Origin: Kiloniellaceae bacterium
GTDB taxonomy: Bacteria > Pseudomonadota > Alphaproteobacteria > Kiloniellales > Kiloniellaceae
Length of the DNA: 64,000 bases
Reading direction: 5' to 3'
Assembly (NCBI GenBank): GCA_021776195.1
Contig: JAJFGK010000020.1
Span: forward strand, 26,329 to 90,328
A program made the position numbers and the translations under genes. The stretch's first letter is position 1. Each line of letters begins with the position of its first letter. Below, piece after piece: positions 1 through 8,470 of the stretch. Below the pieces are notes generated by a model that had not been told where the DNA came from, did not search any database, and saw only the letters and a program-made list of their open reading frames with translations.

Positions 1-263
1 AACAGCCCGGCGAGGTCGAGGCGATGCTTCAAGAGCGCGCCGTTGGCGCCATAGCCGCTGCACAGATCCAGCAAGGCGAGCCGGTCCGCGTCCCGGTGCT
101 TGGCGATGACCTGGTAGTGCCGGCGCAAGAAACCGGTAATGAGGGCCGGCGCCCGGTAGTCCAAGGGCGCCAGAGCGCGGTAGTAGGAGCGCGGGTCGGG
201 CAGGTCGTAGACCTGCTCGAAGTCCTCGTGGTTGTCGACGGCGATGATCGGGGATCGGGTCAT
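1..263 (-). CDS. SAM-dependent class I methyltransferase, N-terminal part (cut by window edge)
   Basis: Only the first 87 codons are in the window; the gene continues past the left edge. Reading the minus strand from the ATG at 261-263 gives a protein starting MTRSPIIAVDNHEDF. Residues about 66-76 read LDLCSGYGANG, a typical class I methyltransferase motif I (SAM-binding glycine loop). Its start overlaps the stop of the upstream malonyl-CoA synthetase by 4 bases (ATGA), so the two genes are probably co-transcribed and translationally coupled. The substrate cannot be told from this fragment. Confidence 0.7.
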   Translation of the reverse strand, partial: MTRSPIIAVDNHEDFEQVYDLPDPRSYYRALAPLDYRAPALITGFLRRHYQVIAKHRDADRLALLDLCSGYGANGALLKHRLDLAGL

Positions 264-1792
264 GTCTGGCGGAAACTGTCCTGGTAGCGCTCACGGAGCT
301 GGTTCTTCTGGACCTTGCCCATGGTGTTGCGCGGCAGAGCCTCGACAAAGAAGACCCGTTTGGGCGTCTTGAAGGCGGCCAGGGTCTCGCGGCAGGACGC
401 GATTATGCGCCCTTCCGAGAGCGTGGCCTCGCTCTCGCTGGCGGGCACGACCACGGCGGCGACACCCTCGCCGAAGTCGGGATGGGCGATGCCGATGACC
501 GCGGATTCCACGACCCCCGGCAAGTCGTCGATGACCAGCTCGACCTCCTTGGGATAGATGTTGAAGCCGCCCGAGATGATCAGGTCCTTTTGCCGCCCGA
601 CGATCTGCAGGTAGCCCTTGTCGTCGAACCTGGCCATGTCGCCGGTGATGAAAAAGCCATCGGCGCGGAACTCCTCGGCGTTCTTGTCGGGACGGCGCCA
701 GTAGCCCGAGAACACGTTGGGGCCCTTGACCTCCAGGGTGCCGATCTCGCCGGCCGGCAGAGCCCTGCCGTCCGGGTCGCAGATGCGCGCCTGGACGTCC
801 GGCAGAGGCGGACCGACCGTGCCGGGGCAGCGGGCCCCGTCCAACGGGTTGGATGTCCCCATGCCAATTTCCGTCATGCCGTAGCGCTCCAGGATGTCGA
901 AGCCGGTCCGCTCCTTGAAGGCGTGCCAGGTCTCTTCCAACAGTGGTGCCGAGCCGGAGATGAAGAGCCGCATGGCGGCGCAGACGTCGCGGCCGAAATC
1001 GGGCTCGGCGAGCAGGCGGGTGTAGAAGGTCGGGACCCCCATCATGACCGTGGCCTTGGGCAACAGGGTTATGACCTGCCTGGCCTGAAAGCGCGTCAGG
1101 AAGAGCATCTCGCCGCCGGTCAGCAGGGCGCAGTGGCAGGCGACGAAGAGCCCGTGGGTGTGATAGAGCGGCAGGGCGTGGAGCAGGACGTCGTCGGGCC
1201 GAAAGCCCCAGATTCGATGCAGGGTGACGGCATTGGCCGCGAGGTTGCCGTGGCTCAGCATCGCCCCCTTGGAGCGCCCGGTCGTGCCGCTGGTGTAGAG
1301 CAGTGCGGCGAGATCGTCGGATTTGCGTGGCGTTGCGCCGACCAGCGGCTGACAGGCGGCGCTGCCCTCGGTCAGGCTGCCGCGGCCGTCTTCGCCCAAG
1401 GTCAGGGGATAATCGACCCCCGCGTCCGTGGCGACCCGGCCCAGGGTCTCGGCGCGTGCCGGGTCGCAGACCAGGACCGCGGGCTCGGCGTCCTGGAGAA
1501 AGTAGGCGACCTCGTTGTCGGTATAGGCGCTGTTGAGCGGCAGGTAGACCAGTCCGGCGCGCAGCGCCCCGAGGTAGAGGAAGAGCGCCTCGGGCGACTT
1601 TTCGACCTGGACCGCGATGCGATCGCCTGGCGCGGCGCCCAAATCCAGCAGAAACCGGGCAAAACGGCCCGAGATTGCGTCCAGATCGCCATAGCTGTAC
1701 ACCCGGTCGTCGCCGGTGCGCAAAACCGGCCGCGACTGGTCTTGCGGAAAGTGGGATGCCAAAACTTCGTAAAGGTTTTCTGTCATAGTCAT
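260..1792 (-). CDS. matB: Malonyl-CoA synthetase (MatB-type acyl-CoA ligase)
   Basis: ANL-superfamily adenylate-forming enzyme, about 510 residues, the usual MatB length. It carries the ATP P-loop (LLYTSGTTGRSKGAMLSHG), the motif ERYGMTE whose arginine is associated with malonate recognition in characterised MatB enzymes, the GD/hinge region (ITGDMARFDDKGYLQIVGR) and the catalytic C-terminal lysine motif (PRNTMGKVQK). Predicted reaction: malonate + CoA + ATP to malonyl-CoA. The open frame extends upstream to a TTG at 1861, but that stretch is not family-like, so I start at the ATG at 1790-1792; an ATG two codons later (1786) is equally possible. It is divergent from malonyl-CoA decarboxylase, and together they convert malonate to acetyl-CoA. 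No MatC-type malonate transporter lies nearby. Methylmalonate activity is also possible. Confidence 0.88.
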   Translation of the reverse strand: MTMTENLYEVLASHFPQDQSRPVLRTGDDRVYSYGDLDAISGRFARFLLDLGAAPGDRIAVQVEKSPEALFLYLGALRAGLVYLPLNSAYTDNEVAYFLQDAEPAVLVCDPARAETLGRVATDAGVDYPLTLGEDGRGSLTEGSAACQPLVGATPRKSDDLAALLYTSGTTGRSKGAMLSHGNLAANAVTLHRIWGFRPDDVLLHALPLYHTHGLFVACHCALLTGGEMLFLTRFQARQVITLLPKATVMMGVPTFYTRLLAEPDFGRDVCAAMRLFISGSAPLLEETWHAFKERTGFDILERYGMTEIGMGTSNPLDGARCPGTVGPPLPDVQARICDPDGRALPAGEIGTLEVKGPNVFSGYWRRPDKNAEEFRADGFFITGDMARFDDKGYLQIVGRQKDLIISGGFNIYPKEVELVIDDLPGVVESAVIGIAHPDFGEGVAAVVVPASESEATLSEGRIIASCRETLAAFKTPKRVFFVEALPRNTMGKVQKNQLRERYQDSFRQT

Positions 1793-1860
1793 CCCGTCGC
1801 CACAACCGTACCCCAGGTTCGCAGAGGCAAAGAAAAAGGCAAAGAAAGGTCGCGAGGTCA

Positions 1861-3345
1861 ATGGCTGAAGTGTCCCAGAAAGAGCGCGAGGCCGATAAGG
1901 CGCCGAGCCCCAGTCTGGTCGAACGAACCCTGGGCAACATCGCCCGGGCTTGGAGCGATATCGCCCAGGGCGCCGCGCGGACGGTCGGGCTCGGGGCCGA
2001 CACCATTGCCGCCGACGATCCAGTGGCCTTGAAGGCCTTTATGCGCGAATGCCTGGAAGCCCGGGGCGGCGAGGTTTCGGCCCGCATGCGGGCGGCCGAG
2101 CTGGGCGAAGCCTACCTCGATTTGGATGCGGCGGGGCGGGCCCAGTTCCTCGAAGTTCTCGCCCAGGGCCTGGCGACCGACGAGGCGGCGGTGCGCGACG
2201 CCATCGACGCCTACCAGAAGGCCGAGGCCGGCGACGCGCTGCTCGCGGCCGAGAGCGCCCTGAAGCGCGCGCTCGAGCCGCCGCGGACCCGCCTCCTGAC
2301 CCAGTTCAACGCCTTGCCCCAGGGCGTCAAGTTTCTGGTCGACATGCGGGCCGATCTTTTGGCTCTCAAATCCACGGACCCCTATCTGCGGGCGCTCGAT
2401 CGCGACCTTCGCGACCTTTTGACCGCCTGGTTCGACTTCGGCTTCCTTGACCTGCAGGAGATTTCCTGGTCCTCGCCGGCCACCCTGCTGGAAAAGCTGA
2501 TCGCCTACGAGGCGGTCCACGAGATCCGCTCCTGGGACGACCTGCGCAACCGCCTGGACTCGGACCGGCGTTGCTATGCGCTGTTCCACCCGCGCATGCC
2601 CGAGGAACCCCTGGCCTTTGTCGAGGTGGCGCTGGTCAAGGGCATGACCAGCCGGATCCGCGATCTGCTGGACGAGGAGGCACCGCTGGCCGACCTAGGC
2701 GACGCGGACACGGCGATCTTTTACTCCATCAGCAACACCCAGCGCGGCCTGCGCGGGGTTTCCTTCGGCGAGTACCTGATCAAGCAGGTCGTCGGGCGGC
2801 TTTCCGGCGAGCTGCCGAAGGTCAAGACCTTTGCCACGCTGTCGCCGGTTCCCGGTCTGCGGCACTGGCTTTCGCAGCAGGACGGGGCGGCGCTGGCGGG
2901 CCTGCTGCGGGAAGACGAGCAGGGCGGTATCCGCGCCCTGGGCGGCAGAGACGATGTGGCCGAGGCCCTGAACGTCATCCTCGACGAGCAGATGTGGACC
3001 GAAGATCCGGTGACGGTCAAAGCGCTGGAGGCTCCCCTGCTGCGGTTGGCCGCGCTTTACCTGGCCGGCACCGGCGAGGACGGCCTGCCGTTGGACCCGG
3101 TGGCGCGCTTTCACCTCAAGAACGGCGCGCGGTTGGAGCGGCTCAACTGGCAGGGCGACATCTCGGACCGTGGCCTGAAGCAGGCGGCCAGCCTGATGGT
3201 CAACTACCGCTACGCCGAAAGCGATATCGAAAAGAACCACGAGGCCTATATGCGCGAGGGCAAAATCGCCATGTCCTCGGATTTTCGTGCCCTGACCCGG
3301 GCAGCCCGGGACGGCTCGGCCCTGAAGCGACGGGCGAAACGTTAG
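1861..3345 (+). CDS. Malonyl-CoA decarboxylase
   Basis: 494 residues. The N-terminal half is helical; the C-terminal half is the MCD catalytic domain. Visible family signatures are YSISNTQRGLRGVSFGEYL, the TLSPVPG segment holding the conserved serine, and FHLKNGA holding the conserved histidine, followed by LNWQGDISDRGLKQ. Predicted reaction: malonyl-CoA to acetyl-CoA + CO2. The ATG start is about 68 bases from the likely matB start on the other strand, so the short gap must hold two divergent promoters or a shared control site. The pairing with matB supports a malonate-use or malonyl-CoA-scavenging role. It corresponds to MatA of rhizobial mat loci, here divergent from matB rather than in line with it. 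Confidence 0.9.
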   Translation: MAEVSQKEREADKAPSPSLVERTLGNIARAWSDIAQGAARTVGLGADTIAADDPVALKAFMRECLEARGGEVSARMRAAELGEAYLDLDAAGRAQFLEVLAQGLATDEAAVRDAIDAYQKAEAGDALLAAESALKRALEPPRTRLLTQFNALPQGVKFLVDMRADLLALKSTDPYLRALDRDLRDLLTAWFDFGFLDLQEISWSSPATLLEKLIAYEAVHEIRSWDDLRNRLDSDRRCYALFHPRMPEEPLAFVEVALVKGMTSRIRDLLDEEAPLADLGDADTAIFYSISNTQRGLRGVSFGEYLIKQVVGRLSGELPKVKTFATLSPVPGLRHWLSQQDGAALAGLLREDEQGGIRALGGRDDVAEALNVILDEQMWTEDPVTVKALEAPLLRLAALYLAGTGEDGLPLDPVARFHLKNGARLERLNWQGDISDRGLKQAASLMVNYRYAESDIEKNHEAYMREGKIAMSSDFRALTRAARDGSALKRRAKR

Positions 3346-3474
3346 GCCCTTTTTGCCGACCGCGATATTTCTCCCCGTCGGCGATCCCGGCCCTCGAAGG
3401 CCGCGTCATGATCGGCTACAGTCCAGTTCTAAGCGCGCGAAGACGTCACCTGCAGGGTTAGGGAGGAGTTAGAC

Positions 3475-5088
3475 ATGGCGGAGATGAACGGGGCGCAGGC
3501 CCTGGTTGCCCAATTGATTCGTGAAGGCGTGGATACCGTTTTTGGACTACCGGGCGTGCAGATCATGTCCGCCTTCGACGCCTTCTACGAGCAGCTCAAT
3601 TCGGTCAAGCTGCTCCAGACCCGCCACGAACAGGCGACCACCTACATGGCGGACGGCTACGCCAAGGCGACAGGCAAGGTCGGCGTCGCCATGGTGGTGC
3701 CGGGTCCCGGGGCCCTGAATGCCACCGCCGGCCTCGGCACGGCCTATGCCTCGTCCTCGCCGGTGCTGCTGATCTCCGGTCAGATCAACTCGAACGCCCT
3801 GGGCAAGGGGTGGGGCGAGCTGCACGAGGTCGAAGAGCAGCTCGACGTCTTCAAGCCGATCACCAAGTGGAATCACCGGGTCACCGATCCGGCGGGCATT
3901 CCCGAGGCGGTGCGCGAGGCTTTCCGCCAGTTACAGAGCGGTCGCCCGCGCCCGGTCGAGCTCGAGATCCCACCGGACACGATGATGGCAAAGACGGACA
4001 TAGAGACCATCGCCCCCGAACCCGTCGAAGCGCCGCCCTTGGATGCCGCGGCCCTGCGTGAGGCGGCGGCCCTGCTGGCGGGCGCCGAGCGGCCGGCGAT
4101 CATCGCCGGCGGCGGGACGATCAGCGCCGATGCCGGCGCCGAACTCGTGGCCCTGGCCGAGGCGCTGCAGGCCCCGGTCCTGCTGACCCAGCAGAGCAAG
4201 GGCGCGATGCCGGCCGATCATCCGCTGTTCCTGGGCGTCAACTACATCGTATCGCCGGTGCGCGACGTCTTTGCCCAAAGCGATGTGATTCTCGCCGTGG
4301 GAACGCGCTTCGTGATCCGTGATTTCAAGCCGGAGAGCCTGCCGAAAGTCGTGAACGTCAACATCGACCCGGCGGAGATCGGGCGGACCTTTCCGGCGAC
4401 CGTGGGTGTCATTGGCGACGCCAAGGCGGCTCTGGCCGCGCTGGTCGAGGCCGTGGGACCCGGCGCCCATCCGCGCGCGCCGCGCGGCGAGGAGATCACC
4501 GCCTGGCGAAACTCCTTCCGTCAGGGCATAGCCGAGATCGCACCGATGCAGTCGGCCCTGGTATCGACCCTGCGCCAGACCCTGGCCGATGACGCCATCG
4601 TGGTCAGCGGCGTCACCAACATCGGCTATTGGAGCAACATCCTCTATCCCTCGCCACAGCCGCGCGGCTTTATCACGTCATCTTACTTCGGCACGCTCGG
4701 CTATGCCTTCCCGACCGCCCTGGGGGCCAAGGTGGCCTGTCCGGACAAGCAGGTCGTCGCGCTCTGCGGGGACGGCGGTTTTCTCTTCTCGCCCCAGGAA
4801 CTCTCGACCGCGCGCAAGTACGGCATCGGGGTCGTCGCCGTGGTTTTCAACAACCACGCCTTCGGCGCCTCGCGCTGGGACCAGACCCATCGATTTGGCG
4901 AACGATTTATCGGTACCGACCTGGACAACCCCGATTTCATGAAGCTGGCCGACGCGTTCGGCGTGCAGGGCATGCGGACCGATCAGGCCGGGTTTGGCGC
5001 GGCGCTGGAAGAAGCGGTGGCGGGGCATGGCCCGGTGCTGCTGGAGGTCGAGGTCCCGGTCATGATGCCGCCTTTCCAGGTAGTGTGA
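3475..5088 (+). CDS. Acetolactate synthase-like thiamine-diphosphate enzyme
   Basis: 537 residues with the three-domain ThDP layout: an N-terminal PYR domain with the conserved glutamate in RHEQATTYMADGYA (about residues 46-60), a central domain, and a C-terminal PP domain with the Mg/ThDP motif GDGGFLFSPQEL followed by NN. Well preceded by an SD (GGGAGGAG, about 6 bases before the ATG). There is no ilvN-type regulatory subunit beside it, so it is probably a stand-alone family member (acetolactate synthase-, benzoylformate decarboxylase- or oxalyl-CoA decarboxylase-like) rather than the biosynthetic ilvB. Its position after malonyl-CoA decarboxylase hints at 2-oxo acid or CoA-ester metabolism, but the substrate cannot be read from the sequence. 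Confidence 0.8.
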   Translation: MAEMNGAQALVAQLIREGVDTVFGLPGVQIMSAFDAFYEQLNSVKLLQTRHEQATTYMADGYAKATGKVGVAMVVPGPGALNATAGLGTAYASSSPVLLISGQINSNALGKGWGELHEVEEQLDVFKPITKWNHRVTDPAGIPEAVREAFRQLQSGRPRPVELEIPPDTMMAKTDIETIAPEPVEAPPLDAAALREAAALLAGAERPAIIAGGGTISADAGAELVALAEALQAPVLLTQQSKGAMPADHPLFLGVNYIVSPVRDVFAQSDVILAVGTRFVIRDFKPESLPKVVNVNIDPAEIGRTFPATVGVIGDAKAALAALVEAVGPGAHPRAPRGEEITAWRNSFRQGIAEIAPMQSALVSTLRQTLADDAIVVSGVTNIGYWSNILYPSPQPRGFITSSYFGTLGYAFPTALGAKVACPDKQVVALCGDGGFLFSPQELSTARKYGIGVVAVVFNNHAFGASRWDQTHRFGERFIGTDLDNPDFMKLADAFGVQGMRTDQAGFGAALEEAVAGHGPVLLEVEVPVMMPPFQVV

Positions 5089-5103
5089 GGCGGCAGGAGG
5101 CGG

Positions 5104-6372
5104 TTATTCCGTGTCACCTGGATCCGTATCGCCTGGGTCCGTATCGCCTGGGTCGGTGTTGCCTGTGTCCGTGTTGCTGGGAGCCGTCAGATTGCCCGGG
5201 TCGAAAATGCCCTGATACTGCTTGTCGCCGGTTGCCCCCTGGTCGGTTTGTTGGGGAATTGCTTTCAGCTCCTGGGTTCCGAGCAGACTTTCGGGATTGA
5301 AAATATCCCGGTACTGGATCTCGGGGATGACCCGGCGTTGCTGAAGCAGGAGCTTTTCTTCCAGGACCCTGGCCTTGCAGGCCTCGGTCTCGTTGAAAGC
5401 CAGCAGGGAGCCCATACCCAGGCCGGCGACGGCGATCAGCACCATCAGGATCACAGCCGGGTTGCCGATTTTCGACGCCAGGCCGGCGCGGTCGCTTGCA
5501 CTGGCCCCGGGCAGCGCCCCTGTGCGTGGGCCTGCCCCTGGACCTGCGCCGGCCGGCTGCAGTTCGCGGCGTCTCATGAGTTCATAGACAATGGCACCGA
5601 CCAACGTCAGGGCGACGATGATTACCGCCAGCGCCGAAATCGAGGGATTGAGGCCGTAGCGCACCTTGCTTGCCAGCACCGTTGTCAGGGTCTGACCCTG
5701 GGTCATGGTGAAGACCGTCGTGTTGTAGTTCTCGAAGGATGCGAGAAAGGCCAGCACGGCTGCCGATGCCATGGCGGGCGAGAGAAAGGGCAGCAGGATC
5801 TTGGTGAAGGTTTGCAGGTTGTTGGCGCCGAGATCCAGGGCGGCTTCCTCCAGGGTCGTGTCGAAACGCTGCAGGCGGGCCAGAAAGATCAGCATGCAAT
5901 AGGCCGAAATGAAGGTCGACTGGCCAACCACCGTCAGGAAGATGCCGTCGTAGAAGATCGAACTGTAGTCGGCGCCGAAGATCGTGCCCAGGCGGTCCCA
6001 GAAGATCAGGGTGGAGATGCCGAGCACCACGCCCGGCACCAGAATGGGCGAGATCGCGATGCAATAGAGCACCGGTCGGAGCTTGGCGTGGACCTGGGTC
6101 AGGAGAATCGCGCCGGCCAGTCCGATGGGGACCGACACCGCGACCACACAGGCGCCGATGACGAGCGAGCGCCACAGACCGCGCAGCGTCTTCTCGTCCC
6201 GACTCAGCTGGACGAACCATTCGCCTGTGAGACATTCGAAAGGTGTGGCGCGGGGAAAAGAGGAACTGTTGAAGGCGGAGATCCCCATGATGAGCAGCGG
6301 CCCGAAGAGATAGAGGAAAAAGGCCCCGATGAAGAACCAGGTCCAGATTCGTAGAAAACCCGACGCGCTCAT
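5104..6372 (-). CDS. Polyamine-type ABC transporter permease (PotC-like) with unusual C-terminal extension
   Basis: Inner-membrane permease of a spermidine/putrescine-type importer. Residues about 1-280 hold six membrane segments with the EAA loop (EEAALDLGANNLQTFTKILLP). The ATG at 6370-6372 overlaps the upstream permease stop (ATGA), giving 422 residues; an upstream in-frame extension runs inside the neighbouring gene and is rejected. Odd: family members end near 270-300 residues, but here an Ala/Gly/Pro-rich linker is followed by one more hydrophobic helix (NPAVILMVLIAVAGLGMG) and a roughly 100-residue polar tail ending in TDPGD repeats. The tail has no Q/N-type ABC homology I recognise. 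It is the last gene of the four-gene importer operon. Confidence 0.85.
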   Translation of the reverse strand: MSASGFLRIWTWFFIGAFFLYLFGPLLIMGISAFNSSSFPRATPFECLTGEWFVQLSRDEKTLRGLWRSLVIGACVVAVSVPIGLAGAILLTQVHAKLRPVLYCIAISPILVPGVVLGISTLIFWDRLGTIFGADYSSIFYDGIFLTVVGQSTFISAYCMLIFLARLQRFDTTLEEAALDLGANNLQTFTKILLPFLSPAMASAAVLAFLASFENYNTTVFTMTQGQTLTTVLASKVRYGLNPSISALAVIIVALTLVGAIVYELMRRRELQPAGAGPGAGPRTGALPGASASDRAGLASKIGNPAVILMVLIAVAGLGMGSLLAFNETEACKARVLEEKLLLQQRRVIPEIQYRDIFNPESLLGTQELKAIPQQTDQGATGDKQYQGIFDPGNLTAPSNTDTGNTDPGDTDPGDTDPGDTE

Positions 6373-7280
6373 CGCATGATCTCGCCGAACTTGACCTTGA
6401 AGAGCCGCATCATCAGCAAGACGATGGCAATGCTGGCGACCAGGAGAATGACGGCGTAGGCCGAGCCGCGCGGCCAGTTCCCACCGGTGTTGAACCACTG
6501 ATAGATAATCTGGGTGAACCAGAGCGACGAGGGACCGCCGAGAATCTGGGGCGCGGCCAGGGCGCCCGCCGCGAGCATGAAGACCACGGTGCAGCCCGAC
6601 GCGATCCCCGGTTTGGCGAAGGGAATGACCACCCGCCGGTGAATGCGCCACCAGGAGGCCCCAAGGTCGCGTGCCGCCTCCAACTGGTTCTTGTCGAGGC
6701 TTTCGATGGCGTTGTAGATGGGAAAGACCATCAGGAGAATGAAGGCATAGCCAAGCCCCGCGTAGAGCGCGATGTCGGCCTTGATGAAGTCCACCGGCTG
6801 GTCCCAGAGGCCGAGATCGAGGCCTAGCGTGTTGATCAGGCCGCTGGAGGAAAAGATGATGCGAAAGGCAAAGGCGCGCAGAATTTCATTGACCCAGAAG
6901 GGAACGATGAGGGCCAGCAGCATCAGTCGCCCAATACTGCCCTTGGCGACCTGCGCCAGATAGAAGGCCATGGGATAGCAAATCACCAGGTCGAAGAGCG
7001 TGACGCCGAGTGCCGCCAGCAGCGTCTTCAGAAAGACCGAAAGGTCGACGACATTGTAGGCGGCACCTCCCTTGGCGCTGCCGTAAAGCATGAACTGGTA
7101 GTGCGACAGGGTGTAGACGTCCTTGGCCGTGCCAATGTCGCGTGGCGGCAGATTGAGGCGGAAGGAGAAGTCGATCATGAAAAACTGCGGCATCACGATC
7201 ATCACGCCGCCCCAGATCAGCACGGCGGCCAGCAGATAGACGGAGACCCACAGACCGTTTCTTTGGACAAACCGCTTCAT
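6369..7280 (-). CDS. Polyamine-type ABC transporter permease (PotB-like)
   Basis: 303 residues from the ATG at 7278-7280. The frame stays open further upstream but only inside the ATPase gene. It shows an N-terminal helix (VYLLAAVLIWGGVMIV), the family's periplasmic stretch (SHYQFMLYG), five further helices and the EAA loop (LEAARDLGASWWRIHRRVVIP), which contacts the ATPase. It forms the translocation pore with the downstream permease. The gene begins 10 bases after the ATPase stop and overlaps the next permease by 4 bases, so the cluster reads as one transcript in the order binding protein, ATPase, permease, permease. Confidence 0.88.
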   Translation of the reverse strand: MKRFVQRNGLWVSVYLLAAVLIWGGVMIVMPQFFMIDFSFRLNLPPRDIGTAKDVYTLSHYQFMLYGSAKGGAAYNVVDLSVFLKTLLAALGVTLFDLVICYPMAFYLAQVAKGSIGRLMLLALIVPFWVNEILRAFAFRIIFSSSGLINTLGLDLGLWDQPVDFIKADIALYAGLGYAFILLMVFPIYNAIESLDKNQLEAARDLGASWWRIHRRVVIPFAKPGIASGCTVVFMLAAGALAAPQILGGPSSLWFTQIIYQWFNTGGNWPRGSAYAVILLVASIAIVLLMMRLFKVKFGEIMR

Positions 7281-7290
7281 CCAGCCCGCC

Positions 7291-8394
7291 TCACTCGGAT
7301 GCCAAGGGCCCGTCGGGCAGGGCTGTCGCGAGGGCGGCGGAAAAGCCGATCGTGACCTCGTCGCCAAGATCATGACCGGTGGGTGTGCCATCGTTGATGA
7401 CCGACAGGGTGATCCGCTTGTCGCAGGGTCCACGCAGCACCAAATGACGAAAGCTGCCCTCGAACTCTTCCAGTTCGATGCGCGCGCGCAGACTGTTCTC
7501 CAGTGTGCTCTGGCCCTCGATCAGCCGGATCGACTGTGGGCGAACGAAGAGACAGACCCGGTCGCCCGGGCCCAGCGTTGCGCCGTCGCTCTCGGAGAGG
7601 TTCGCCTGGAAGGTGCCGACCGCCGTTTCGATACTTGCCAGACGGCCGGTCCTGGCCTTCAGGACACCGGCCAGGGCATTGTTTTCGCCGACGAAGGACG
7701 CGACGAAGGCCGTGCGTGGACGATCGTAGATCGTCGCGCTGTCGGCGACCTGCTCGATCCGACCGTTCGACATGACCGCGACCCGGTCCGACATGGTCAG
7801 GGCCTCGCCTTGGTCGTGGGTGATGTAGATGAAGGTGATGCCGACACGCTTTTGGATGGCCCGCAGTTCGCCGCGCATGTGCTGGCGAAGCTTCAAGTCC
7901 AGCGCCGCGAGGGGTTCGTCGAGCAGCAGGACCTTCGGCTCCACGGCCAGGGCCCGGGCGATGGCGACACGCTGGCGCTGGCCGCCGGAAAGCTCCTGGA
8001 CCTTTTTGTCGCCCTGACCGGGAAGGGCGATCAATTCCAGCAGCTCATCGGCCCGTTTGCGCCGCTCCGCCTGGCTGGCGCCGCGAACCTCGAGCGAAAA
8101 GGCGATATTCTCCGCCACGGACATGAGCGGAAACAGCGCCAGGTTTTGGAAGACCAGGGCCGTGGGACGTTTGTTGGGACCGATTCCCGCCATATCCTGG
8201 CCATCGATGCTGATGCGGCCTTGCGAGGGTTCCTGAAACCCCGAAATCGCCCGTAGCAAGGTCGTTTTGCCGCAGCCCGACGGACCGAGGAAGCTGAAGA
8301 ACTCGCCACCGTTGATCGTCAGGTCGATGTTGCTGACGGCGGCGAAGTCCCGGAACTGGACCGAGACCCGCTCGAGTTCAACATCCGCGCTCAT
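7291..8394 (-). CDS. ABC transporter ATP-binding protein, polyamine/opine type (PotA-like)
   Basis: 367 residues. Nucleotide-binding domain with Walker A (GPSGCGKTT, about residues 37-45), Q-loop (LVFQNLALFP), signature (LSGGQRQRVAIARAL), Walker B with catalytic glutamate (VLLLDEPLAALD) and H-loop (ITHDQGEAL). Residues from about 240 form a C-terminal TOBE/OB regulatory domain as in PotA and FbpC. It powers the two permeases encoded directly downstream. Substrate specificity is set by the binding protein, and polyamine is the best guess from the family and the neighbouring MocR regulator. Confidence 0.9.
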   Translation of the reverse strand: MSADVELERVSVQFRDFAAVSNIDLTINGGEFFSFLGPSGCGKTTLLRAISGFQEPSQGRISIDGQDMAGIGPNKRPTALVFQNLALFPLMSVAENIAFSLEVRGASQAERRKRADELLELIALPGQGDKKVQELSGGQRQRVAIARALAVEPKVLLLDEPLAALDLKLRQHMRGELRAIQKRVGITFIYITHDQGEALTMSDRVAVMSNGRIEQVADSATIYDRPRTAFVASFVGENNALAGVLKARTGRLASIETAVGTFQANLSESDGATLGPGDRVCLFVRPQSIRLIEGQSTLENSLRARIELEEFEGSFRHLVLRGPCDKRITLSVINDGTPTGHDLGDEVTIGFSAALATALPDGPLASE

Positions 8395-8470
8395 CGGCGC
8401 CCAGGGCCTTCAGGCCACGGCGGCAGGTCATGCGCCGCTTCCACAGAGGTCTCAATCATCGAGATCTGAA

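Noticed and set aside
291..2087. Long minus-strand open frame (598 codons) and the 516-codon plus-strand frame at 482-2032
   Set aside because: Both are shadows of matB produced by high GC in codon position three; their translations are Arg/Gly/Pro-rich with no family motifs.
3346..3474. GCCGAC...GTCGGC stem after the decarboxylase as a terminator
   Set aside because: The 17-base loop is large and no T-run follows the stem on either strand.
3475..5088. ThDP enzyme as sulfoacetaldehyde acetyltransferase (Xsc) that would complete a taurine pathway
   Set aside because: Too short and its N-terminus (FGLPGVQIMSAFDAF) is acetolactate-synthase-like, not Xsc-like.
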